Shown here: one piece after another, positions 9,901 to 21,513 of the stretch | How the letters are laid out: the number at the start of each line of letters is the position of its first letter | Position numbering within the stretch: the stretch's first letter is position 1 | NCBI GenBank assembly: GCA_029975055.1 | Contig: JARKPU010000010.1 | Coordinates: 96,000-159,999 of the forward strand | DNA: 64,000 nt | Direction: 5' to 3' | From: Anaerolinea sp. | GTDB taxonomy: Bacteria > Chloroflexota > Anaerolineae > Anaerolineales > Anaerolineaceae | Notes under the pieces: generated by a model | The model's input: the letters and a program-made list of their open reading frames with translations, nothing else | The model's database searches: none | Told to the model about the DNA's origin: nothing | Translations under genes and position numbers: made by a program

Positions 9901-10406
9901 CCCAGGCGCCGGCCCTTGTCGAGCGCTACCGCGACATCCGCCTGGGGCTGGGGTTCAACAAATCGCCGGCCGAGTTTGGCGCCTTCCCCAGCGACCCCTA
10001 CTCGCATACGCCCAAAGGACAGGGCGCCAAACAGCCCGGCATGACCGGCCTGGTGAAGGAAGAGGTCCTCACCCGGCAGGGAGAAGTGGGTTACACCGTC
10101 CACGAAGGCAGGCTGGCGTTCGACCTGCAGCTTTTCGACCGGCAGGAACTGCTCACCGCTCCGGGCACCTTCACCTACCTGGATGTGCATGGAAAGCGGC
10201 AGCAATTGGAACTGGAAGCCGGTTCGCTGGCTTACACGATCTGCCAGACGCCGGTCATCCTCAAAGCCGGGGCGCGGCCGGGCATAACCGTTCATACCGG
10301 CGGCGGCGCGGCGCAACGCATCGAGGGGCATGTGCTCGATGGCGCGAACAGCCGGCATATCTTCCTGCGAGACGGGCAGGTGCATCACCTGACGGTCGAG
10401 ATATAA
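6957..10406 (+). CDS. Very large uncharacterised protein, possibly carbohydrate-active
   Basis: 1149 residues from ATG 6957 (AAGGACGAG upstream); the longer in-frame start at 6828 lies inside the previous gene and is unlikely. No signal peptide. The first roughly 370 residues look beta-rich. A central helical part carries aromatic, acidic motifs such as GIDWEVPEPGNPWANIGYW, WSDHQIIYLQKLMEIS and GVWMNTQRPEWNDANNALVG, and the C-terminus is beta-rich again. This beta / helical-toroid / beta layout with WNDANN-like strings recalls GH94/GH65-type enzymes, but I could not match it to a defined family, so that is a weak inference. Nearby GH65 and phosphofructokinase genes are compatible with sugar metabolism. 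It may be transcribed with the downstream phosphofructokinase gene, which starts 90 bp later. Confidence 0.7.
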   Translation: MTPRPQTIYIGDAPRKHAENTVEGSFVTLLGEPFYQIRHYDAMEPFFMSLVSSSDHWLFIASTGGLSAGRVSAEQAIFPYYTVDKLTENSENTGQKAVLLVTRAGRTSLWEPFSERQQGSYAIERSLYKNVSGTSLVFEEQNHDLGLSFRYAWRTSEKFGFVKTSWLADTAGSACRVELLDGVQNILPANVTSATQNIFSSLIDAYKRSELDAESGLAIFTMNSILTDLAEPSESLLATTAAQVGLDPAGCLLSSTQLDAFRAGKPIAAETEVRGRRCAFFVHADFELGAGEERSWHVLIDTAQDAAAIALKARWLKGERQAQLQELEADIAAGETRLWEIVASADGLQLAGNPMLATYHFANVLFNVMRGGIFVDQYRIRAKDLADFVSIRNRPVLQAQAGFFASLPETIELSDLLERAEASGSPDLLRLCYAYLPLTFSRRHGDPSRPWNRFAINIKHADGSQKLDYEGNWRDIFQNWEALAYAYPEFVESMISTFLNATTADGYNPYRITHHGIDWEVPEPGNPWANIGYWSDHQIIYLQKLMEISAMFHPGRLRGFLDRPLFSYANVPYRIKPYADLLKDPYSTISFDWELEKLVEARVRERGTDGKLLLNHNGQVQLATLAEKLLTLLLAKLVNFVPEGGVWMNTQRPEWNDANNALVGKGLSVVTLCYLRRYVAFCRGLFQMAGGGAFRVSAELLRFFERVYAVLSHHRPALSGSFSDEQRRSVMDDLGQAGSDYRWGLYRAGFSGDASALAGSELEAFLALAQEYIEHTLRANRRPDRLYHAYNVLHLQPGRAEVSHLYEMLEGQVAVLSSGMLDAEESLALLVSLRGSKLYQASTHSYILYPDRELPGFRQKNRLTPGQVSDLALVRALLEANDRTLFTQDVEGQYHFAGHIRNVKDVNRALDALAGDPRFAPLVSGEAEKVRALFEQTFRHNEFTGRSGTFFAYEGLGSVYWHMVAKLLLAAQEAALRFEDTPQAPALVERYRDIRLGLGFNKSPAEFGAFPSDPYSHTPKGQGAKQPGMTGLVKEEVLTRQGEVGYTVHEGRLAFDLQLFDRQELLTAPGTFTYLDVHGKRQQLELEAGSLAYTICQTPVILKAGARPGITVHTGGGAAQRIEGHVLDGANSRHIFLRDGQVHHLTVEI

Positions 10407-10496
10407 ACGGCGAATGATGCACTTTCGAAAATGATAACAACCGGTTCACCCCGCCTGGGGGGCAGCCCGGGCCGGGTGAACGAGAAGGAGGAACGG

Positions 10497-12710
<2,214 letters not shown>

Positions 12711-12715
12711 CGCAG

Positions 12716-13912
12716 CTACGAGCGGAAGCGGAACCGCCAGACGCCAACCGTAAAGAACACTGCGGCGAAGGCCAGCAGCACCCCGGCGCTGGGCAGGATT
12801 GCCTCCAGCCCCTGGCCGTGCAGAACGATACCGAGCAGGCCGCGCATGGCCCAGGTGGTGGGTAGAACCTGAACGGCTTTTTGCACCGCGACCGGGAACA
12901 GCTCGAGCGGGTACCAGCAGCCGCCCATCAAGGCCATCACCATGCCGAGCATGATGCTCAAACCGCTGGCCTGGCCTTCGGATTTGACGAACGTCCCCAG
13001 CGTGGTGCCCAGCGCAGCCGCGGCGAGGGCCGAGCTAAGCAGCACCACGGCCAAAGCGAGCGGCTGGCTGCCCCAATTCACCTTCATGATGAAAATGCCT
13101 ACCAGCACCAGCAGCGTCATCTGCACAAGGGCAGTGAGCACCTGACCGGCGATCGTCCCCAGCAGATAGGTGCTCTCGCGGGTTGGGGTCACCAGCAGGC
13201 GGCGCAGGGTGCCTTGCTGGCGCTCGAAGGCAAACATGGACGAGATGCCGATCAACGGGATGAACACCCAGGTGATCAACTGGCCCGCCGATGAATTGCC
13301 CTGGGGGTCATACTCGATCGAATCCTTTGTGCTGCCGATAAGTTGGGTCACTCGAACCGGAGCTGCCGCGAGCGATGTGTTCGCTTGCGCTAAGGCGGCG
13401 TCGAAGTACGCCTGCTTTTCGGCTGCATCGGCGAACGGCTGGATCTGCTCTGCCCGCTCAACACTGCTGCGGGCAATATCGGCCGCGCTGCTCACCCGGC
13501 CGATGACCGACTGCACGGCCCGCTGAGCGACCATGGCGTTCATATTGTTGGGCTGCTGGCGCAACTCGAGCTGGACTCCGCCCTGTTCCATGTGGTCAAG
13601 GTCGAATTCCGGCGGGATGATGAGCGCCGCCGAGACGGTGCGCTGCGAGAATTGCGTTTCGGCCTGTTGGAGGGTCATCACATCCGGCCGGACGGCCTGT
13701 GAACTCTCTAACGCAGCGAGCAAATCCTGCGAGAGCGAGGTGCGGGCCTGATCCACCACCGCCAGCCGCACGCGGTTATCTCCGCTCTGGCCGGTCCCGC
13801 CGGCCAGCGTGACGGTAAAAACAACCGGCAGGATGAGAAAGAACAGCCAATCCATCAAGCCCGTAAACCGAAGGAGGGTATCTTTCCAGATAATCGCCAG
13901 GACCTTCAACAT
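12716..13912 (-). CDS. ABC-2 type transporter permease
   Basis: 398 residues. One N-terminal membrane segment (LMDWLFFLILPVVFTVTLAGG), a large external loop of about 180 residues, then five helices from about 215 onward, ending with a helix before FRFRS. This layout matches the ABC-2 / DrrB-like exporter permeases (ABC2_membrane_3 type). It is third in a minus-strand operon after the ATPase (15251-16195) and a second permease (13922-15193), with a 9-bp gap to the latter. The two permeases probably form a heterodimer. Substrate unknown; an efflux role for a drug, lipid or ion is inferred from the family. Confidence 0.88.
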   Translation of the reverse strand: MLKVLAIIWKDTLLRFTGLMDWLFFLILPVVFTVTLAGGTGQSGDNRVRLAVVDQARTSLSQDLLAALESSQAVRPDVMTLQQAETQFSQRTVSAALIIPPEFDLDHMEQGGVQLELRQQPNNMNAMVAQRAVQSVIGRVSSAADIARSSVERAEQIQPFADAAEKQAYFDAALAQANTSLAAAPVRVTQLIGSTKDSIEYDPQGNSSAGQLITWVFIPLIGISSMFAFERQQGTLRRLLVTPTRESTYLLGTIAGQVLTALVQMTLLVLVGIFIMKVNWGSQPLALAVVLLSSALAAAALGTTLGTFVKSEGQASGLSIMLGMVMALMGGCWYPLELFPVAVQKAVQVLPTTWAMRGLLGIVLHGQGLEAILPSAGVLLAFAAVFFTVGVWRFRFRS

Positions 13913-13921
13913 GCCAATCTC

Positions 13922-15193
13922 CTATCGCTCCGCCAGGCCGCGGCGGTTGAAGAGCAGCAACGCTATGGCGAACAGAACAGCGCCCATGACCAGCAGGGCC
14001 AAAATGGGAACCAGGACATCCTGCAGCGTACCGCCCAGCGCCAGGGTGGTGAAGCCCTCGGCGCCCCAGGCGTTGGGGGTGATTTTGGTGAGTGCGCGGA
14101 ACCAGGCCGGCATGCTATTCAGGTTGATGAACGTGCCGCCCAGGATGCCGAACGTGAGCATAATGGCCGACCCGATGGCCGAGACCTGCCCCGGGGTGCG
14201 GGCGATGGCGGTGATGAGCATGCCCCAGCCGACTGCGGCAAAGACAGCCGCCATCACCAGCGCCTGGACGGCATCATAATCACCCCAGGCCACGCCGAAC
14301 AACACGCTGGTGCCATAGATGAGCAGCAACATTTGAATCAAGCCGGTGAGGTAGATGCCAAGCATCTTGCCGCCCAGCACCTGAGCCGAAGTGGTGGGCG
14401 AGACGAGCAGCCGCGGCAGCGTGCCCTGGCTGCGTTCGTTTAAAAGCGTGCGTCCGCCATTGCTGACGGTGTACATCAAGAACATCAGGGCCATGCCGGG
14501 GGCCAACAGAGCCAGCACATCGAACTTCACCGCCTGCCCATTGGGGGTGATGTTCTTCAAGGTGATGGAGGTGCTCTGCCCTGCCGCGCCCGCCTGGCTG
14601 GAACCGATTTCGGCGCCCATTTCCTGCGCCTGTTCCGGCCGGATGCGCCCGCTGGCGATCAACTGCCTGACGGCCACCTCTCCGCCAACCCGCCCGGCTT
14701 CCACTTCGGTGAGAAATGCGTCCACAATGGTCTTGACGACCCCTGCGCTGGTGGGCGTGGTGGGGTTGGTATAGAGTAGAATCTGCACCGGCGCCGCCGC
14801 GCCTTCCTGGCTCTGCGAGGAGGAATTGGCCGCATCTGGAATGATGCTTGCGGTGAAGCCCGCCGGGATGAGCACCACTGCCACCGCTTCGTCGCGGTCC
14901 ACTTTTTGGTAGGCGGCCTGCGGGTCGCCTCCAACCGTTGGGGCAATCAACTCGCCGAGTTCATCGGACTGGAACAGATCCACCAGGGCGTTCCCCAACT
15001 CGCGGCCGTCCTGGTTGATCAGGATGACCGGGATATTGGAGATGCCCCCCGATGAGCCGCCCGAAAACCGCCCGGTGACGGCCCCCATGCCCACCGTGAG
15101 CAGGAAAGGCGCCAGGAGCATTAAGATCAGGGCAGTCCGGTCACGAAAGGCGAGCCGGATGTCTTTGAAGGCAATCAGGAGAAGTTTACGCAT
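13922..15193 (-). CDS. ABC-2 type transporter permease (partner)
   Basis: 423 residues with the same topology as its neighbour: an N-terminal helix (ALILMLLAPFLLTVGMGAV), an external domain of about 200 residues, then a six-helix C-terminal block with MALMFLMYTVSNGGRTLLNERSQGTLPRLL, a signature of this family (helix, then ERxxGTLxRLL loop facing the ATPase). NatB/YhaP-like permeases are related. It starts 57 bp after the ATPase stop, so it is in one operon with it and with the permease downstream. Confidence 0.88.
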   Translation of the reverse strand: MRKLLLIAFKDIRLAFRDRTALILMLLAPFLLTVGMGAVTGRFSGGSSGGISNIPVILINQDGRELGNALVDLFQSDELGELIAPTVGGDPQAAYQKVDRDEAVAVVLIPAGFTASIIPDAANSSSQSQEGAAAPVQILLYTNPTTPTSAGVVKTIVDAFLTEVEAGRVGGEVAVRQLIASGRIRPEQAQEMGAEIGSSQAGAAGQSTSITLKNITPNGQAVKFDVLALLAPGMALMFLMYTVSNGGRTLLNERSQGTLPRLLVSPTTSAQVLGGKMLGIYLTGLIQMLLLIYGTSVLFGVAWGDYDAVQALVMAAVFAAVGWGMLITAIARTPGQVSAIGSAIMLTFGILGGTFINLNSMPAWFRALTKITPNAWGAEGFTTLALGGTLQDVLVPILALLVMGAVLFAIALLLFNRRGLAER

Positions 15194-15250
15194 CTATATC
15201 TCCATGGAAGGATCAAGCGTTCAGGCGCGAGGCAGGCACGCGCGTGCGGT

Positions 15251-16195
15251 TCAATCCCTCAATGCTCTCCCGGTCAACGAGAGGAACACCGCCTCGAGGT
15301 TGGGTTCCTGGATTTCAACCGAGCGAATCTTGACACCCAGCTCGTTAGCCGCGGTGATGACCGGCGCCATGATTTCCTCCGCCTCGGGGGCGATGACCGT
15401 CACGGAATGGTCGGTCACATCGGCGTTCAACACGCCTGGAATCTTGCGGGCGGCATCGGCCAGAAGCTTGGCGTTCTGGCTTTCATCGATATGCAGGAGG
15501 AGCGTGTCGTTCTCGCCCACCTGGTGCGTCAACTCGGCCTGCGTGCCGAGGGCGATCAACTCTCCATGATCAATGATCCCCACCCGGTTGGAAAGCTCCT
15601 GGGCTTCTTCCATGTAATGCGTGGTGTAAAGCACCGTCATGCCCTGCCGGTTCAAGTCTTTGACTGAATCCAGGATGGCGCGCCGGCTCTGCGGATCGAT
15701 CCCCACGGTCGGCTCGTCCAGGAAGAGCAATTGAGGTTTGTGCAGCAGCCCGGCCCCGATGTTGACGCGCCGCTTCATGCCGCCCGAATAAGTTTTCAGG
15801 CGGTCCTTCGCCCGGTCGGCCAGGCCGATTTGTTCGAGCACCTCATCCACGCGGCTGTTCAGCGCCCGTCCCCTCATTCCATACATCTGGCCCCAGAAGA
15901 GCAGGTTCTCGCGCGCGGTGAGGTCGTCATACAGGGCCAGCTCCTGCGGCACCACGCCGATGATCTGGCGCACCGCCATCGGTTCTTCCGAAACCGAATG
16001 GCCGCCGATCAAAGCATCTCCACTGGTGGGCGCAAAAAGCGTGGAAAGAACCGAGATGGTGGTGGTCTTTCCGGCCCCGTTCGGGCCCAGCAGGCTGAAG
16101 ATCTCACCCTGTCCAATCTCGAATGAGATGCCCTTCACGGCGGCCAAATCGCCGTATTTCTTCACCAGGTTTTTTACCTCGAGGATAGCCGGCAT
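15251..16195 (-). CDS. ABC transporter ATP-binding protein, DrrA (daunorubicin-resistance) type
   Basis: 314 residues. Walker A GPNGAGKTT (about residues 35-43), Q-loop VVPQELALYDDLTARENL, signature YSGGMKRRVNIG, Walker B LLFLDEPTVGIDPQSR and the switch His in YTTHYMEEAQ. The C-terminal roughly 80 residues are the extension found in DrrA-like exporters. It energises the two permeases encoded just downstream. First gene of a minus-strand operon; AGAAGGAGCA precedes the start. The 230 bp upstream to the uvrA-like stop should hold the promoter. Confidence 0.92.
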   Translation of the reverse strand: MPAILEVKNLVKKYGDLAAVKGISFEIGQGEIFSLLGPNGAGKTTTISVLSTLFAPTSGDALIGGHSVSEEPMAVRQIIGVVPQELALYDDLTARENLLFWGQMYGMRGRALNSRVDEVLEQIGLADRAKDRLKTYSGGMKRRVNIGAGLLHKPQLLFLDEPTVGIDPQSRRAILDSVKDLNRQGMTVLYTTHYMEEAQELSNRVGIIDHGELIALGTQAELTHQVGENDTLLLHIDESQNAKLLADAARKIPGVLNADVTDHSVTVIAPEAEEIMAPVITAANELGVKIRSVEIQEPNLEAVFLSLTGRALRD

Positions 16196-16429
16196 GATTG
16201 CTCCTTCTATTGAAACACCCTGTCAACACCCGCGAACTTTCCGCAAAGAGAAGCCGCGCTTGCAGTGCGCCTTGCAATACCCATATAACTTACGTATTCG
16301 CCGGTACTACGTTGCACGTTTTAATCATTATGGCTGCAATTTGCAGGTCAACCGGCTGCCAACGGGCCGCCCTGGAACATGGAGCATCTGCATGGACTCT
16401 GCTAAAGTGACGAAAAAGGGATGTGGCTT

Positions 16430-18961
16430 TTATCTCAACTTTTCCTTCAGGTACTGCCCGGTGAAGGAGCCGTTTACCAGGGCCACCTGCTCGGGCGTCC
16501 CCTCGGCCACCAGCCTGCCGCCGCCCGCGCCGCCTTCAGGGCCCAGGTCGATGACCCAATCGGCGGTTTTGATGACTTCGAGGTTATGCTCCACGACCAC
16601 CACGCTGTTGCCGGCATCCACCAGCCGCTGCAGCAGCCCCAGCAGGCGCGCCGTATCGGCCAGGTGCAGGCCGATGGTCGGCTCATCGAGCAGGTAGAGC
16701 GTGCGCCCGGCAGCCCTGCGGCCCAGCTCTTTGGCCAGCTTGACCCGCTGCGCCTCGCCGCCCGAAAGCGTGGTGGCGGGCTGACCGAGCTGAAGGTAGC
16801 CCAGGCCCACATCCGCCAGCACCTGCAGGCGTGAGGCCGCCGCGGGCACGTCCTGGAAGAGCGCCAGGGCTTCCTCCACCGTCAGGTCGAGCACCTGCGA
16901 GATATCACGGCCGCGGTAGCGCACGGCAAGCGTCTCGCGCGTGAAGCGCCTGCCGTGGCAGGCCGGGCAGCGCACTTCCACTTCCGGCATGAAGTGCATC
17001 TGGATGGTGAGCACCCCGGCGCCCTCGCAGCGCTCGCAGCGCCCGCCCGGCACGTTGAAGGAGAAATGCCGCGCGGCGAACCCCAGCCGGCGCGCCTCGG
17101 GGGTGGCCGCAAAGGCCTCGCGGATGGGGGTGAACACGTCCGAATAGGTGGCGGCATTCGAGCGCGTGATGCGCCCGATGTGCTCCTGGTCAATCGTGAT
17201 GACCTTCTCGATGAACTCACTGCCTTCGATCGCATCGTGCGCGCCAGGAACTTCAGCGGCGCCGTGCAGCTTCCGGCGCAGGGCGCGGGCGAGGATATCG
17301 AACACAAGCGTGGACTTGCCCGAACCCGAGACGCCCGTCACCGCCACCAACAGCCCAAGCGGCAGGCGCACGGTGATGTTCTGCAGGTTGTGCTCGCGCG
17401 CTCCTCGAATGATGAGGGCCTTTTCTCCCGGCGGGCGGCGGTGCTGCGTGGCGGCGATTCTCGCCCGCCCGGCGAGGTAAGCCCCGGTGACGGAACCGGG
17501 CGCGGCGGCCACCTCGGCGGGCGTGCCTGTGGCCACCACCTGGCCGCCGTTCTTCCCGCCGCCCGGGCCAAAATCAATGACGGTATCGGCGGCGTTGATC
17601 ATTTCAAGATCGTGCTCGATGACCAGCACGGTATTGCCCAGGTCGCGCAGGCGGCGCAGAATGCCCACCAGCCGCCGCGTATCGCGCTGGTGCAAGCCGA
17701 TGGTGGGCTCATCGAACACATACAGCACGCCGGTCAGCCCCGAACCGAGCAGGGCAGCCAGCCGCAGGCGTTGCGCTTCTCCGGCCGAAAGTGTGGGCGA
17801 GGAGCGTTCGAGGGTCAGGTAGCCGGCGCCAACCTCATCCAGCCGCTGGATGCGCTCTTTCAGGGCGGCCAGGACCGGCCCGGCGATGAGCAACTCCGTT
17901 TCGCTCCATCCGGCGGGCAGACCCTCCAGCCATGCGCCGAGAGCCGTCAGCGAAAGGCTCGAAGCAGCGGCGATATCCATCCCGGCCACCTTCACGGCGC
18001 GGCTTTCGGGGCGCAGGCGCGTCCCGCCGCAATCTGGACAGGGCTGCGAGACGAGGAATTCCTGCATCTTCTCGCGGTAATCGGCCTCGTGGATATGCTC
18101 GGCATAGCGGCGCAGCAGGCCGGTCGCCACGCCCTCAAACCGACCCTGGCGCACGGTGGCGGGCGGCTCTACCTGCGGGTAATGGCGGCGGAACTGCGGG
18201 CTTTCGGCGCCGTAGAAGAGCAGATCGCGCTGGGCAGGGCTGAACTCTCGGACTGGCAGCGTGAGGTCAAATTCGAAGCCGTAATAGGCCGCAGCGGCCT
18301 GCAGGATGGCGATGTTGTATTCGATATAGGCGCGGTTCCAGCCGTTCACCGCCCCGCCGGCGATGTTTTTTTCCTCATCCACCAGGCGCGAAAGGTTCAC
18401 CTGGGTGACCACCCCCAGGCCCGTGCAGGCCGGGCAGGCCCCTTCGGGTTTATTGAAGGAGAAATGCTCCATGCCCATCTCAGGGACAGGCGCGCCGCAG
18501 TGCGGGCATGGGAAGGCTGCTTCCGGCGCGGGGGCAGCGCTTTCGGCCTCGCCGGCCCATTCGGCGCTCGCAGAGTCATAGGAGGGCGGCACGTCTTTTC
18601 CGCAGGCCGGGCACGGGCGGCGCCCGAGGCGCGCAAAGAGAATGCGCAGATAGGTGTACACATCGGTGGCCGTGCCGACGGTGGAACGCGGGCTGTGGTT
18701 GGTGAGGTGCTGATCCACGCTGATGGACGGCGAAAGGCCGGTGATCGAATCCACCGGCGGCCTCGTCAGCCCATACTCCACCATCCCCAGCGAAGCCAGG
18801 TATTGGCGCTGGCCCTCGGCGTACAGAATATCCAGCCCGAAGGTGGACTTGCCCGAGCCGGAAAGGCCGGTGAGAACGATCAACCTGTTCTTGGGAATGC
18901 TGATGCTGACGTTCTTCAGGTTATGCAGCCGCGCGCCGCGAACGGTGATTTGACCGGTCAT
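16430..18961 (-). CDS. UvrA-like ABC ATPase (UvrA2 / DrrC type)
   Basis: 843 residues from ATG 18961 (GGAG 6 nt upstream); a start at 18967 or GTG 19015 is possible. Two ABC modules: Walker A GLSGSGKST at 32-40 and GVSGSGKST in the second half, signatures SGGEAQR/SAGEAQR, Walker B VFDEPTIGLH and LLDEPTIGLH. Zinc-binding CPAC/CPHC and CERC/CPAC pairs are present. It is about 100 residues shorter than housekeeping UvrA (about 940), and the segment after the first Walker A (GMVEYGLTRPPVDSITGLSP) departs from UvrA, consistent with a missing or altered UvrB-binding domain. Such paralogues (UvrA2, DrrC) are linked to tolerance of DNA-binding drugs. Its neighbour is a DrrA-type exporter, which fits. 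A normal nucleotide-excision role is less likely but not excluded. Confidence 0.92.
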   Translation of the reverse strand: MTGQITVRGARLHNLKNVSISIPKNRLIVLTGLSGSGKSTFGLDILYAEGQRQYLASLGMVEYGLTRPPVDSITGLSPSISVDQHLTNHSPRSTVGTATDVYTYLRILFARLGRRPCPACGKDVPPSYDSASAEWAGEAESAAPAPEAAFPCPHCGAPVPEMGMEHFSFNKPEGACPACTGLGVVTQVNLSRLVDEEKNIAGGAVNGWNRAYIEYNIAILQAAAAYYGFEFDLTLPVREFSPAQRDLLFYGAESPQFRRHYPQVEPPATVRQGRFEGVATGLLRRYAEHIHEADYREKMQEFLVSQPCPDCGGTRLRPESRAVKVAGMDIAAASSLSLTALGAWLEGLPAGWSETELLIAGPVLAALKERIQRLDEVGAGYLTLERSSPTLSAGEAQRLRLAALLGSGLTGVLYVFDEPTIGLHQRDTRRLVGILRRLRDLGNTVLVIEHDLEMINAADTVIDFGPGGGKNGGQVVATGTPAEVAAAPGSVTGAYLAGRARIAATQHRRPPGEKALIIRGAREHNLQNITVRLPLGLLVAVTGVSGSGKSTLVFDILARALRRKLHGAAEVPGAHDAIEGSEFIEKVITIDQEHIGRITRSNAATYSDVFTPIREAFAATPEARRLGFAARHFSFNVPGGRCERCEGAGVLTIQMHFMPEVEVRCPACHGRRFTRETLAVRYRGRDISQVLDLTVEEALALFQDVPAAASRLQVLADVGLGYLQLGQPATTLSGGEAQRVKLAKELGRRAAGRTLYLLDEPTIGLHLADTARLLGLLQRLVDAGNSVVVVEHNLEVIKTADWVIDLGPEGGAGGGRLVAEGTPEQVALVNGSFTGQYLKEKLR

Positions 18962-19081
18962 CTCCATCTCCGAAAGGGTCGTTAAGGCAGTGCGATCCAG
19001 AGTCGATTGTAACACTCACCGCCCAGGGGGCCGGGCCGCCGGCGGCGGCAAATGAGCATCGAGGCAGGCCCCGAAGTAGGC

Positions 19082-20422
19082 TTACTTCCAGGACCAAAAA
19101 GCCAGGTCGCCGTCGGCAACCTTCAGCGGGTTGCCGCCTTCGGCGCCGACCACGTAGATGCCCGGCTTCCCGCCCGCGTCCAGGCCCGAAAGGACCAGCG
19201 CGCGGCTGTCGGGCGACCAGATTGTCCCTGAGCGTTGATACTGGTCGAAGAACGGCAGGAGGCTCAAGAAGGCTTCGGTGGGCGCAAAGCCAGCCACCCG
19301 GCGAGTCTGTCCGCTGGCAAGCTCATACACCTTCACCGCCAGGTGCACACCGGCCTGTTCTCGGGCCGCGATCTGCGACGTTTCACCGGGAGCGGCGGCC
19401 TCGAGGGAGAAATACACAATCTTCTGCCCGTCCGGCGACCAGAAGAACGCTGTGATGACCCCTTGCGCGGCCTCGCTCTCGCTGCCCTCCTGGGCGGGGA
19501 TGAGGATGGCCAGGCGCGTGTGCAGGCCGCTCGAATCGCCCGCGAGCGGTGCGGTGTAGGCCAGGCGGGTTCCATCCGGCGACCAGGCGAAGGCAGCCGG
19601 GCCTGCCAGGCCGCTCAAGACACGCTTCACCTGCCCGTCGCGCCCCACCAGGAGCAGCTCGTCTTCGCCCGCATCGTTTAGTGCGCTCAGCACCAGCTCA
19701 TCGCCGCCGGGCGACCATGCCGGGGCCTGGAACGACCCCGGCGAAAGGTTGAGCACCGTGCTTTTTGGCGCGCCGTCCAGTTCGTAGAGCGCCAGGTAGG
19801 CCTCGGGGTTATCGGCCGCTGCCCCGCCCACGTGCGCAATGATCGCGCGGTTATCGGGCGACCAATCCCAATAAAACGGCTGGCCGGTGCCGAGGATGCG
19901 GCTCTCGCCGCCCGCCGCCGAGGAAAGGGTGAGCGCCAGCGTGAGCCCGCTGGCCGAAGAACCCAGGAAGGCTATCTGCGTGCTATCCGGCGACCAGAAC
20001 AGGTAGAACGGGAACGAGCTGGTGCTGCTGAAGGCTTCCACCCGGTCCGAGCCGTCCGAATTGGCGGAATACACCGCCGCCTGCGGCCCTGCCGAAGATA
20101 GGCTGTTGAAACCCACAAAAGCCAGCCTGCGCCCATCCGGCGCCCAGGCCGGGTATTGATACACCACCTGCTGCGGGCCTGGCTCGGATGCCGCGATACC
20201 GTCTTGCGTGACGGCAGTGTTCTGCGTGCCGTCGCCGGCGATGGTGTAGATGTTGCCGTCCAGGCCGGTGTAGGCAATCTTCCCCGGCAGCGCCTGCGCG
20301 TCAGAGGGGGTTGCGGCAACCGGCTGAGCCACGCGTGTGGAGATCGAACAGGCCAGGCCGGCGCCCAAAACGAACAGCAAGAGCGCAGCTAACCCCGTTT
20401 TTCTCTGGATTCCCGGCGGCAT
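19082..20422 (-). CDS. TolB/WD40-like beta-propeller lipoprotein
   Basis: 446 residues. A lipoprotein signal peptide ends in LGAGLAC (Cys25). The mature part has repeated blades with the TolB/PD40 signature: APDGRRLAFVG, SPDSTQIAFLG, SPDNRAIIAHVG, SPGGDELVLSA, SPDGTRLAYTA, SPDGQKIVYFS, SPDSRALVLSG. It should sit on the outer face of the membrane as a binding scaffold; no catalytic residues are evident. It is downstream of the UvrA-like gene on the opposite side of a roughly 120-bp gap and in the same direction. A second member of this type is at 34867-36015. Confidence 0.9.
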   Translation of the reverse strand: MPPGIQRKTGLAALLLFVLGAGLACSISTRVAQPVAATPSDAQALPGKIAYTGLDGNIYTIAGDGTQNTAVTQDGIAASEPGPQQVVYQYPAWAPDGRRLAFVGFNSLSSAGPQAAVYSANSDGSDRVEAFSSTSSFPFYLFWSPDSTQIAFLGSSASGLTLALTLSSAAGGESRILGTGQPFYWDWSPDNRAIIAHVGGAAADNPEAYLALYELDGAPKSTVLNLSPGSFQAPAWSPGGDELVLSALNDAGEDELLLVGRDGQVKRVLSGLAGPAAFAWSPDGTRLAYTAPLAGDSSGLHTRLAILIPAQEGSESEAAQGVITAFFWSPDGQKIVYFSLEAAAPGETSQIAAREQAGVHLAVKVYELASGQTRRVAGFAPTEAFLSLLPFFDQYQRSGTIWSPDSRALVLSGLDAGGKPGIYVVGAEGGNPLKVADGDLAFWSWK

Positions 20423-20583
20423 GAAACACCTCCCGGATCAAATTAACAATAAACCTGATAAAAATTGTAACATACGGGCGTTCCAATCGCTAAAGAAACC
20501 GCCTTGACACGTTCTTAACGATTTTCTCGCCGCCCTCGGCCTATAATGGGGCGTGTATTCGCTGTTTTCAAGGACGTAAACCG

Positions 20584-21505
<922 letters not shown>

Positions 21506-21513
<8 letters not shown>

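Noticed and set aside
16955..18985. A long plus-strand open frame opposite the UvrA-like gene
   Set aside because: It is the shadow of a protein with intact Walker and zinc motifs.
20504..20547. TTGACA at 20504-20509 with TATAAT at 20542-20547 as one promoter
   Set aside because: The 32-bp spacing is far beyond 16-18 bp, so the boxes do not form a standard promoter.
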